Of a stretch of DNA of 64,000 nt, positions 45,226 to 55,360 are shown piece after piece. The position numbers and the translations under genes were made by a program. Origin of the DNA: Syngnathus acus. Taxonomy: Eukaryota; Chordata; Actinopteri; Syngnathiformes; Syngnathidae. The notes beneath the pieces are model-generated. The model made no database searches, was not told where the DNA came from, and saw only the letters and a list, made by a program, of their open reading frames with translations. The stretch covers positions 10,741,884 through 10,805,883 of the forward strand of contig NC_051087.1 in the NCBI RefSeq assembly GCF_901709675.1, given 5' to 3'. Position 1 is the first letter of the stretch. Each line of letters opens with the position of its first letter.

Positions 45226-45528
45226 CTAAAACTTAAGGGTTAGGGTTAAAGCTAGGTTTAGGGTTAAAGCTAGGATTAGTTTAGGGTTAGAGCTAAGGTT
45301 AGGGTTAGCGCTAGGGCTAGGATAGGGTTAGGGTTTGAGCTAGGGTTAGGGTTAGAGCTAGGGTTAGGGTTAGAGCTAGGGTTAGGGTAGGGATAGAGCT
45401 AGGGTTAGTGTTAGGGTTAGGGTTAGGTTTAGGGTTAGGGTTAGAGCTAGGGTTAGGGTTAGGGTTGGAGCTAGGGTTAGAGCTAGGGTTAGGGTTAGAG
45501 CTAGGATTAGGGTTAGAGCTAGGGTTAG
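45226..45528. repeat. Interstitial telomere-like tract
   Basis: About 300 bp of TTAGGG-type repeats mixed with a recurring GAGCTAGG variant, so that a unit of about 16-18 bp (GGGTTAGAGCTAGGGTTA) predominates. Vertebrate telomeres are TTAGGG. The tract sits inside the tRNA-like array between copies 2 and 3. Confidence 0.9.
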
Positions 45529-45600
45529 CGTTACATAGTGTAGTAGTTAGTGCTCTGGACTCTCACCCCAGCGACCTGGATTCAAATCACAGTGAGACCT
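45529..45600 (+). tRNA. tRNA-like copy 3, probable pseudogene
   Basis: 72 nt directly after the telomere-like tract. Anticodon loop CTCTCAC (CTC, Glu). The acceptor 5' strand is CGTTACA against TGAGACC and has mismatches. The B-box GATTCAAATC differs from consensus. Confidence 0.3.
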
Positions 45601-45719
45601 AAAATATTTGATCATAGAAAGATTTGCAACACAGTTGCTCGTGCTGCCCCATATAACCATAACAATTTGCTTGTGAGCTGCTCCATAAAACCATATATAT
45701 TCCATGCAATGTGAGCGAG

Positions 45720-45791
45720 GGTTTCATAGTGTAGTAGTTAGTCCTCTGGACTCTCACCCCAGTGACCTGGGTTCAAATCACAGTGAGACCT
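45720..45791 (+). tRNA. tRNA-like copy 4 (anticodon CTC), best preserved
   Basis: 72 nt. The acceptor stem GGTTTCA/TGAGACC can form all seven pairs, with one G-T. Anticodon stem 4 of 5 pairs, loop CTCTCAC (CTC, Glu). T-arm GGGTTCAAATC with one mismatch. The D-arm is weak. No T-run terminator of four or more lies directly after it. It may still be a pseudogene. Confidence 0.35.
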
Positions 45792-45931
45792 AAACTATTT
45801 TATCATAGAAAAATTTGCAACACAGTTGCTCGTGTGCTACCCCATATAACCATTATAAGTTTTTGCTTGTGAGCTGCTCCATAAAACCATATATATTCCA
45901 TGTAACGTAAGCGAGGGTTCCATAGGGTAGA

Positions 45932-46632
45932 GAGTCCGTGTGATTCCCTCGTTAAGTGCACCTGCGTGAAAAGTTTTAGCTCTGCAGAACGTGAAAATGA
46001 CCAAAAACCTTTCACGCAGGTGGACTTAACGAGGGAATCTTGGAAAACATGTTGGAATGCGGCCCTGAGGACTAGCGCTTGACACCTGTGACCTTTGACC
46101 ATGATATTTCCCTAATAAAGTGGCCTGTTATTAGGTACACTTGAAAATGGCGGTGTACCTAATGGAGTGTCCGTGTGATTCCCTCGTTAAGTGCACCTGC
46201 GTGAAAAGTTTTAGCTCCTGCAGAACGTGAAAATGACCAAAAACTTTTCACGCAGGTGCATTTAACGAGGGACTCTTGGAAAACATGTTGGAATGCGGCC
46301 CCGAGGACTAAAGCTTGACACCTGTGACCTTTGACCATGATATTTCCCTAATAAAGTGGCCTGTTATGTACACTTGAAAATGGCAATGTACCTAATGGAG
46401 TGTCCGTGTGATTCCCTCGTTAAGTGCACCTGCGTGAAAAGTTTTAGCTCTGCAGAACGTGAAAATGACCAAAAACTTTTCACGCAGGTGCACTTAACGA
46501 GGGTCACTTGGAAAACATGTTGGAATGCGGCCCCGAGGACTAGAGCTTGACACCTGTGACCTTTGACCATGATATTTCCCTAATAAAGTGGCCTGTTATT
46601 AGGTACACTTGAAAATGGCGGTGTACCTAATG
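45932..46632. repeat. Three tandem ~233-bp units with long inverted arms
   Basis: Units start at 45932, 46165 and 46398 (233, 233 and 235 bp) and are nearly identical. In each unit TCCCTCGTTAAGTGCACCTG runs into CGTGAAAAG, and its complement returns about 30 bp later (CTTTTCACGCAGGTGCACTT, AACGAGGGA), so each could form a hairpin with arms of about 35 bp. Each unit ends with AATAAAGTGGCCTGTTA, then GTACAC and GTGTACCTAATG. The open frames here read through the palindrome and are not genes. Confidence 0.85.
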
Positions 46633-46744
46633 GAGTGTCCAAGGGACGTCACAGATCAAACAGCCAATCAGGAGGTGGGGGTGAGGGCGGGTGTGGCACT
46701 TTTCACTTTCACTTAAGCTTTTTCCCTATTGAAGTGGCCTGTGA

Positions 46745-47130
46745 TTAGGTACACCTCGTGGACACTACAATAGGTACACTACACGAGGTAAAAAAAGAAA
46801 AAAGAATAAATAAATAAGAAAGTGTAGTGAACGATTCGGTGAACGATTCTTTTGAACAAATATTTTGAGTGAACCGATTCTAAAGGTTCAGTTCACTTAA
46901 CTGGAATGCACATCACTAGTACAAAACAGTGCAGACGACCACGGGTTTCCAGGTTGAAATAGTCAACTGGATACTGACACGGGCTCTTGCTCGGTAAGCG
47001 CTTGGTTCGATCCCAGGTGTGAGAATGTACATGAATGTACTTTTATTGTGCAATTAACCCTTTATTTATTTATCCTTTTTTTTTTTTACCTCCTGTAGTG
47101 TACCTATTGAAGTGTCCATGAGGTGTACCT
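46745..47130. mobile_element. Inverted-repeat element around a second GAACGATTCG block
   Basis: The left arm TAGGTACACCTCGTGGACAC, ending in AATAGGTACACTA (46746-46790), and the right arm TAGTGTACCTATTGAAGTGT, ending in GAGGTGTACCTA (47096-47131), are inverted copies. Between them lies a GAACGATTCG block (46826-46920). The arms resemble the TTAGGTACACC ends seen in many fish repeats. Nesting order is uncertain. Confidence 0.5.
46826..46920. repeat. GAACGATTCG-type block, copy 2
   Basis: Contains GTGAACGATTCGGTGAACGA, then GTTCAGTTCACTTAACTGG and AATGCACATCACTAG. The right part is nearly the same as in copy 3 at 47660-47755. Confidence 0.6.
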
Positions 47131-47659
47131 ACACATATTGTCATATAAAGCAGTTAACTAAATGTCTGATTTTTATGTTTTAATTGGCGAATAAAAAAAC
47201 AAGGAATAAAACACCAGACAAGTTTTAACATAAATATTTATTTGGAAATAATAATAATAATATTAAAAGTAAATTTCAAACCAGCAATCTAATGTGAAAT
47301 TGCAGTAGATATATTGGATAACAATATTTAGGCGTATACATGCACACACGTTATTTTAAGTGTTATGAAATAAAGATTACCCAAAGAGGAGCATAATCTC
47401 CCCGTTGTTGCATAACGGCGCATCCCTTCATGCAATAAAGTTAGCCGTTAGCTTGGAGAAAACGTGCATAAAAGAAGTGGTGTTTCAGTGAGTGATTCTT
47501 TCTTTCGTTGGCAAATCGTAAATCTACATTCTGGCTTACATAGTTCACGCCAGGAGACGCAACACATTCACTGACTGATCCATTGATGCACGGGAAGGCA
47601 GGCAGTTGACCCATTAACTCGTTCGCGAACGGGAAAGTTAGGATTCGTTCCCTCACTAA

Positions 47660-47755
47660 TCCGATTTGTTGAACGATTCGTTTGAACGAATCTTTTCAAT
47701 GAACTGATTCCAAAGATTCAGTTCACTTAAAAGAACTGGAATGCACATCACTCTC
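47660..47755. repeat. GAACGATTCG-type block, copy 3
   Basis: Contains TTGAACGATTCGTTTGAACG, ATTCAGTTCACTTAAAAGAA and CTGGAATGCACATCACTC. Together with copy 2 it defines one end of a repeat family. Confidence 0.6.
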
Positions 47756-48341
47756 AGAGTGCCGCTGTCCTGCCAGTTTTATATGCGTCCTGCCTGTAAT
47801 ACACAGTTTGCGCCACAGGAGGGCACACATTTACCAAATTCACAGACAATAATTGACAGCTCATACCTATACGAATGAAGTTGGAATGTTGCGCAAAAAC
47901 AGAACAAAACAATTTGTAAATTAATGTCTGCAATGGCTTTAATTTAATTTCAATTAAATTTGATGTCTAGCATCTTTAAAAAAAAAACTGTGTTCCATCA
48001 ACTCTCCTTTTAACGACACTCGAGAATAATTTGGGAACCAGACACACTAACTATTGAAGCTTTGCAGGTGAAATTCTTTGCATTTTTGCTGGACGTACAG
48101 CTTCAGGTGCTCAGCAGTCCGGGTTATATTTTGCACGCCATTGTGTGCAATGAAACCATAATGTTACCACACATGCTGAATGTGACTATTGCTTGGATGT
48201 GCCCATTAGTGTTAAGCACATGTAGCCTGTAAAGATATGTCTGTTCCCTTTTTACTCAGTATAAAAATATTTATACTGTCATTGCGACTGTTCAGAGAAG
48301 TTAAACAAAAGACGGACACCATAAACTTGCAGCAAGACACT

Positions 48342-48347
48342 TTTATT
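48342..48347 (-). terminator. Likely polyadenylation signal of keratin K4
   Basis: TTTATT on + (AATAAA on -), about 360 bp past the K4 stop codon. Confidence 0.45.
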
Positions 48348-48708
48348 TTGTACCAGTGGTGTTTTCATGTCAAAATTACAATTTTTCCATCAGACAAATT
48401 AAGCTATTTATTTGTGCAGACTATATTCAAAACAATACTTTTAAAACCAAAACACTGGATTTTGTGCATACTTAGCGAAGGCAACACCTTGTGATGTGCA
48501 TGATGTACATCTTTTTTGATTTTATTATTACCATATTCCTTTCTTTGTCCAAATACTGAGCAAGTTGCTGCTCATTTCTCTTTTATTTGCTGCATAAATG
48601 TATTTATGGGGAAAAGGAGAACATCTGAAAGTAAACACAGCTCTTTTTCATGTTGTGTTTTTCAAAAGGAGAGAAGTAAATGGTTCATTTAGGAGTATGC
48701 GTAACCAT

Positions 48709-51700
48709 TTAAATATCTTGTCTCTGAGTGTCCACGCTGGTGGACACCACCTTTCCGTCGACGATTTGTTCCACAATGGTCTTCACTCTCCTCTCCACAT
48801 GGGGCTTGTGCTCTGCGAAGGTGGAGGGAAAAGAGGTCATGAGAACATCCAAGAGAACACGTGGTGTCAATTCATGGATGGAAGAGTGACACTGGCTTAC
48901 CTTCCACCACCACCTTGCTGATGACCAAAGGCCTTTAAAGAGAGATGACAGTGCGATATGAGTAAGGTCATCCATCTCATACATGGATTGCGAATGAATT
49001 TGCTCTCACTTTTTCTGCTCATATGATTCTCCATCCAGCAGACGACGGTACTCGGCGATCTCCCTCTCCAGCCTCATCTTGAGGTCCAGCAGCAGTTGGT
49101 ACTCGGTCTTCTGTTCCTCAATGGACACTTTGAGGTGCTGCAGCTCTTCCTCCAGGCGGTTGATGGTAATCTGAAGTTGGCTGATCTGATTGCTGTATCG
49201 TGACTTGGTATCGGCGAGGTTCTGACGGAGGCATTCGATCTGCATGGCGGAGGAGGTAGGCCTGAGCGGAACGGCTACGTGTGGGCACATGCAGCGGACA
49301 GGAAGTTGGCTTACCTCTGCAAGGATGCCCTGATATGTGATCTCCAAACTCTGGTATGTCCGCTTCAGCTCAGATAGTTGGGAAGAAAAGGTTTTTACAT
49401 CTGTGCTGTAAACTTTGATTTCGGACTGGAGGGAATCCATCTAGAACACACACAAATAAAACCATTCCATTCACCATTTGCCTGCTTTTCATCCGTTCAT
49501 TTTCTACAGCTTGTTTTTTTTTTTTAATTATTAATTTGGATTAACTAATTTTAGGGAAATACATCTTAATTCATGTAACAATTATTCCAGGAAACCTCGG
49601 TGGGCTGGATTAAGGAACAATTGATCCATATGTGGCCCCCGTGCCACACTTTGCTCACCACTACTTTAGTATGTCATTATTTTGTGCATTTTATTGGAAA
49701 CATTGTATCCCATCTCACCTTCGCTTGGTACCATCTTTCCAGTTCCTGTTTGTTCTTCAGTGCCAGAGCTTCATACTGCTCCCTCACTTCTTGAATGATC
49801 TTGGAAAGGTCCACAGACGACGGGCTGTCCACTCCAACATCAATGTTACCAGTGCATTGTGACCTTGCTGCATTCATCTCCTGCATCATAGGAAAAAAAT
49901 ATTGGTTATGCACATGTTCTACTGCTGCGAGGATGAGACACAACCAGCAGAGGGGAGCATTGATTCGAAGCACATGAGTTGAAATGAGCTGACCTCCTCA
50001 TGGATTCGCTTGAGTTGTGCCAGTTCATCCTTCAGATTCTGTATCTGCATTTTCAGATCACTAATGGCAAGAATCATGCTCTCACGGACCCCTCGAAGAC
50101 GAGCCAAATCAGACTCCACCAGTGCACGCGTGTTCATCTCCACCTCATATCTTACAGAAAAGACGGGTTACTATTCATGCATCGGGTACTTTTAAATCCA
50201 TCTTCAACTTACTTCATTTTAAAGTCGTCCGCCGCCAGTTGTGCATTGTCAATCTGCAGGATGATGCTCTGATTCTCTGCATACCTCCTTGCAATCTAAA
50301 AGAGAAGAAAGACATTCTGACGGAATGTGGGAGGAAACAGGAGAAAGAAGCATGGGAAGAACGTGCCAACTCTACATCGGGAGCAGAGATTCGATTCCAG
50401 AACCTCAACCAGTGGTTAGCATGTTTGCCTCAGAAACATGCAAATCCTTAGCCTGATAATCCTTTGAGCATTGTTTTGGAAGTGAGTGTCTTTCCAACAT
50501 TGTGCGAAGCATTTGCTGGTTATCTGTTATCTAAAAATGTGAACTTGTTATGTGACATGTTCCACCCAGCCACACCCGCTTCCTCATTAAGTCTAATGGT
50601 GGATAACGAGTCTAGACTTGCGCTTTGAGCCTAGTTTTTTTTGTTTGTTTTTGCATTGCAGGAATAGTCACCTGAGCTCGCAGTTCATTGATGGTGACAA
50701 AGTAGGCGGCGAAGTCCCTGGCAATGTAAGACCTCTTCTCATTGAACTCTCTGATTTGCAAATCCAACTTCCTGTTGGCAGACTCCAGAGAGCGTACCTG
50801 TAGACACAAAACAATTTCAGACAATCAACAAGTCATTAAGTCTTTGCTTGAAGTAGTAATCATTTCCGTGCGAACATTTCAGTATAAGCAGCCGCCATTA
50901 TATATGTAAGTTTTATATTTATGTTTTGTGTTGTTACTATCCGACCAAGGCACACATGTTGAATCTAACAGCACACCACCAAATAGATATGTCAGAAAAA
51001 GTGAATACACTGTTTGAGATTTGTTTTGTTTTTTTGAGAAAAACATTTAATTGTTCTGCCTGACACCGGCAAAGACCGATGGAGAAATATACAGTCAATA
51101 AAAATATTTTGAGACTACCTTGCTGTCTTAATTGTTCATTTTATTACCATGTACAACTAAATATGTCTGTGAATAACAGATATATTCAAATACAAAATGC
51201 CTAAAAGCAGTGATTTGGGAAGTACAGTGGCATAGATATTGCTGTTACAATTTAAATGATTTTGGTCATTAACATTTCATACCTTTAATAAAACTCTTGT
51301 TAGCTATTTTAATTTTCAATGTTTGATTTGCCCAAACAAATAGTTGTGCCAAGCATTTAAAATGAACAAAATGGTGGTCTATTTTTTTTCAACAACTGTA
51401 TATCACTTTAAGAAAATAAATGCTTTTCAAATTAATTCAATGGAATTTCACATGGACCCCTTTGACCTGATTTTTTATTTATCTATTGACAGATTTTAGT
51501 AAAATGCTCTGATTCAGTCCGAAGATGACTATTTTAGAAAAAAAAAAATGTAAAAAGACAACAAAGAAGAAGATGAAGAAAGACATTTGTATCCTGCCCT
51601 TGTTGCTCCTGATCTCTTACCTTATCCAGATAGGTGGCCAGGCGGTCGTTGAGGTTCTGCATGGTGCTTTTCTCATTAGCCCCCATGATATCAACACCGA

Positions 51701-51920
51701 GCGAGTTGCCATAAGAGAGGTTGATGGTGCCCTGGGAGATGCGGGTGCCAAAGCCCCCTGAGCCACCATAAACGCTGGGCGAGCGGCCCTGGTAGAAACC
51801 GCCAGAGATGGATGACTGGGCTCCCCCGCCGAGCTGCAGTCGGCCCCCGCTCATGCTCATGGTGCTGGCGGAGGAGATGCTGCGGGTTCTGGTGCCTGAG
51901 CGGCCTTGGATGAGAGACAT
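48709..51920 (-). CDS. Type I keratin K4, divergent, with an extra intron
   Basis: Nine exons on the - strand: 51920-51621, 50797-50672, 50295-50213, 50150-49994, 49880-49719, 49440-49315, 49239-49010, 48932-48901 and 48812-48709. All phases agree and give 439 residues. The head is Ser/Gly-rich with SVYGGSGGFGTRIS; the rod starts at about residue 82 ([19 protein letters not shown]). An extra intron splits the usual keratin exon 1 after Lys100. Following exons keep 83/157/162/126; the next is 230 instead of 221. The rod ends [12 protein letters not shown]. The tail is longer than in K1 (VERRVKTIVEQIVDGKVVST, ending QRQDI). The exon 4 donor is the weak GTCAGC. No frame break. The start ATG at 51920 is preferred over an upstream in-frame codon because it follows a TATA box and gives a keratin-like head. 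Confidence 0.91.
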
Positions 51921-51984
51921 GGTCAAGAGATACAGGTGGAGGCTGCAGTCAACGAGGAATGACTTCGGATGGCCCAAGTGGACA

Positions 51985-51991
51985 TTTTATA
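51985..51991 (-). promoter_or_regulatory. TATA box of keratin K4
   Basis: TATAAAA on the - strand, about 65-70 bp before the ATG at 51920. Confidence 0.7.
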
Positions 51992-54897
51992 GAGAGTGCC
52001 TGCAGATGCCACAACTATGTTTGGCATTCTGATAATAGTTTTTTGCGCTTAGTAGGTGGGAACAATTGCTGGTGACAGGTTGACAATCAAGTTCAGCAGC
52101 TAGATGTCTGCCTCTGATTACCTGAGTCAATAACACTTTAGAGGAGTAAATGTTTTAAATGGAGTCTGACTGGTTGGACAGCAATTTGATCACTAAGCTT
52201 TACATAATTCCCTTTTAAAATGTTCTTTATATGATGCTGTTTTACACGAACATAGATGACAGGACACCGACTAATGACTCAAGAAAAAAAAAATTTTTAT
52301 TTTTTATTTTTAGGATTCAACCAGTTCCATGCAATTGCATTGTGATTTGCATCCAGTTTTCTTTTTTGACCAGAGGCATGGATTTTACATCTTATTGCAC
52401 ACTTCCTCAGTGTGGGCTTGTTTAGTTGAACACAAAGCTATTATTCTGTATTTTTTAATGGCGAAAGGTGGAAACACAGGCTATTTGTATCTTCCGACAT
52501 CTAGATGCAGGCAGGCAGGTCATTCCACTGATAGATTTGGGATGATGTCTTACCGTGGGTCTGAGAAATGGGTAGAAAATGAGATCTGCCATAAATGGTT
52601 TTATAAATGAATAAAAGAACCTTAAGATCAATCCTGAAACACACACAGAGCCAAGACAGGACTTCTAAAACCAGATCTGGTCTTCGTCAACAGAGAGGCT
52701 AATAAATTCTGCAGTAACTGCAAATCAATAAAAGTTCTAGGAAAACCATAAAGGAGAGGTTTAAGGTAATCAATGCAACTGGGGATAAAAGCATGCATTA
52801 GCACATCCGTTTTCTCAAAAACACTGGATTCAGTTTTTACTATGGGATCGAAAATAAGATCCGAGGCAAAGATAACAGCCAAAGTTTAACTTTGTGGTGC
52901 AAGAAACTTGTGATTTTGAAATTATGGGATTCTAACTAAAACAACAGTTTTGTCCAGGCTGAGTTGAAGAAAGTCATTCAGACCTTCATTTAGAAGACAG
53001 TTTAAAAAAAAAAAAGAAAAAGATCCATCAGGCTATGGTGATTTGGAGAATTGACCATTTAGTGCATCAGCATAACTGTGCAAACTTCTGCCGTGTCTCC
53101 TGATGAGCCCCTAAGTATCATCATAAATAAAAACATGTTGGACCTCAAATTAAATCTTAGGGAACACCTCAACCGTTCATCCATGATAACATAAACTTCT
53201 CTGCCAGTGAGGTAGGATTTAAACTGGTAGGAAAAGTAGTACTCCCCCCAAAATGATGTAAGCACCTTAAAAAGCTTTTTTGGCATTAATTGGGCACGTC
53301 CTCTACTGTCATAGCTGCCCATTTGAATTGCAGTTTCATGATAGTATTCCTGCATTAATGACTTCTCTGCTCAGAAAATCATTGCACAGCAAAGAGTTTT
53401 CTATTTCAGTGGCCTCTTGTAACCTTGAACACTCCACTTTAGCTCACACCCTTCATTGCTGCCAAGCCACATTAACTGCCTATCTCCCATGACATGTATT
53501 CACTGCCTCAGCTAGTGGAGCTTCAGCTACGTTCGATCAATTTTGTGCACCACTAATTGCCCCGCATGTCAACATTGTGGATAGTAAAGCAATAACCTCT
53601 TAAAGCGAGGTATTTTAACATCCACAAATGGTTCTTAATTGATTTTGTTTGGAATGACTGAAAAGTCAGATGGTGTTTGTTTTCCAAGTACAAAATGTGA
53701 CAAAGTGTCACACCTTGTTACACTGGAAACGAGATGATTAAACACATTTCAAAGAGGCATTTATTCAAACAAGTATTTGAAAAGTATGTCTGTGGTGTGT
53801 CACACCCTTCAACAGAAATCTTAAAATGTACCTGTAACCTATTCCACATGAACTCATTTTGCAGAACCGGCATCTCTTGTTAACGCCCCTGTGTTTATTA
53901 AGAGACATATTTCTTAGAAAAAACAACATGGGCCCTGAAGAAGAAATTACAATTAAATATAGAGGTGTACTGTATTTTTTTTCTATAGGCTTACATTGTA
54001 TGACATTTGTATTTGGTGTACTTTTGAACTCCTGGAATACAATTCAGTATGCTCAGATGCAGATGTCATCTGCAATACAGAACTCTGAATTTCTGTTAAA
54101 AGCACCATAGACATTTTCGCCCCAGACATTTACAAAGATTGGACAAGTTGTTGCATACTATAAAGATCATTGTAATTCAACATAACAGAACATTTTTAAA
54201 GTTAACAAATGAAATGAGTACAGAAGTAGTCCAAGTAGAATTGCACGATTGTGCATGCCTATGTGCGCTTGTGCAATCTAACCGGGCAACAGGTGAAGGG
54301 AACAAGCGTTTTTGTTGACACATTGATCAGATTTCACTGATGGGTGTGTACGTGTTTTTCTAACTATTTAATTTGATTAAGTTCACATGGCACTTTCACA
54401 GGCTCAAACTCATTCGCATTTGTTTTCCCAGAAGCTGCAAAAGTCTTGCAATTAAATGGATATTGCTGATCCAATTAGAATACCACAAAGATATTCATTT
54501 AGAGCAGTCCAGGCATGTTCAAAATGAAGCAGATGAGTCACAAACGTATTTACGAGGCTGCTATTGCATCAAACATGCGTAAACGTTTGAAGAAGGGGGT
54601 GGAAAAAGTGTTTACACGTGTAGGCAAGCGTATAAGAGATGAGTTATTGTCAGAAATTAAATCACACCCTGTCTTTTGGTTAAAATGCACTTCGGAACTA
54701 TTGGCTTGCCTGTGTAAATAAATTGACTTGTTTTACAGTTATTGCAGCACAAAAAGCTTTCTCACAGGGTTATTGACAAGGGTGCATGTAGCAATGTATC
54801 ATCACCTTGACGTCCGTCTCTCTGGCGTACCAGTGGCCTAATCAATCAAAAGCTATTGATATTTGTCATTTTTCCAGCTCAAATGCTTCACCTGTGT

Positions 54898-54905
54898 TAT
54901 AAAAA
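54898..54905 (+). promoter_or_regulatory. TATA box of the gastrin gene
   Basis: TATAAAAA, only 34-41 bp before the first ATG (54939). With a normal 25-30 bp spacing the 5' UTR would be about 10 nt. The next in-frame ATG at 54954 may therefore be the real start. Confidence 0.6.
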
Positions 54906-54938
54906 GGGGAGCTGTTAGTAGACGTTTGCTAGGTGGTC

Positions 54939-55360
54939 ATGTCAGGGAACAGGATGGTAGCGTTTGCGTTGGTGTTTGTTTTGCTCGCATGTACTGCTGC
55001 TGCTGCTGCAACTGGGAGCAAAACAGTTGAGCGGTTCCAAGCTGGGAGGGAGGAAGCAAAAAGCGCTGCAGGCAGACAGGAGCCTCTGCCGCCACGCACG
55101 GTTAGACGGGCACACCTTTCCGAGGAAGAGCGTGTCATTATGGCCAAACAAATCATGCAAGCAATCTCAGGTATGTTGTGGGTTTGGGGCGTGAAGAAAA
55201 TGGGTCGAGGCGAGGGCTGCTATCCAACAGGTGCTCCCACATGTGTGCCTCACGTGGTTCATTTCGGAATGCTCTGTTCACAGAGATGGTGAGCTCCGAC
55301 TGCATGATGGACCGTGACTATCAGGGCTGGGTGGATTTTGGACGGCGGGACGCTGAATGA
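54939..55360 (+). CDS. gast: Gastrin (gastrin/cholecystokinin-family precursor)
   Basis: Two exons, 54939-55170 and 55284-55360, phase 1, 102 residues. The N-terminus is a secretory signal peptide (hydrophobic VAFALVFVLLACTAAAAA). The C-terminus contains MMDRDYQGWVDFGRRDAE: cleavage after Arg would release DYQGWVDF, and the following Gly-Arg-Arg gives C-terminal amidation. Gly-Trp-x-Asp-Phe-amide is the gastrin/CCK receptor core. The Tyr lies seven residues from the end, the CCK position. The usual Met of WMDF is Val here. The short acidic C-terminal flank (DAE) also fits. The name gastrin rests on position: type I keratins on one side and hap1 on the other, as in human. Gastrin is a stomach endocrine hormone controlling acid secretion. 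AATAAA at 55444-55449 follows. Confidence 0.88.

Larger units (their letters stand above)
44901..45915. repeat. Tandem ~192-bp cassettes each carrying a tRNA-like sequence
   Basis: tRNA-like heads start at 44901, 45093, 45529, 45720 and 45915. Spacing is 192, 436, 191 and 195 bp; the 436 is one unit plus an inserted telomere-like tract. Each complete tRNA-like part is followed by the same spacer (TATTTTATCATAGAAAAATT, then TTTGCTTGTGAGCTGCTCC and CCATATA). The fifth copy is cut after about 15 bases by the inverted-arm repeat that starts at 45932. This looks like a decayed tandem tRNA-gene array or a tandemly amplified tRNA-derived repeat. Confidence 0.75.
39318..48708. other. Repeat-rich interval between keratins K3 and K4
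   Basis: About 9.4 kb with no supported gene. From left to right: K3 upstream region, unremarkable AT-rich sequence, a hAT-like element at 40913-41147, more AT-rich sequence with overlapping open frames at 42.5-43.8 kb that match nothing I know, the repeat nest at about 44.29-47.76 kb (listed separately), and the K4 3' UTR with antisense AATAAA at 48342-48347. Confidence 0.55.
51921..54938. other. K4 upstream region and gap to gastrin
   Basis: Contains the K4 promoter (TATAAAA on -, 51985-51991). No gene is supported in the remaining roughly 2.9 kb. An open frame at 54515-54721 (+, 68 codons, very basic) has no recognisable family. Confidence 0.5.

Noticed and set aside
45408-45602. 64-codon Leu-Gly repeat open frame
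   Set aside because: Translation of the telomere-like tract; low-complexity artefact.
45803-46570. Repeated open frames (about 64-99 codons) on both strands
   Set aside because: They read through the inverted arms of the 233-bp repeat units, so the same peptide appears in several copies and orientations; repeat artefact.
54515-54721. 68-codon basic open frame upstream of gastrin
   Set aside because: Basic composition caught my attention, but there is no family match, no promoter and no splice partner.
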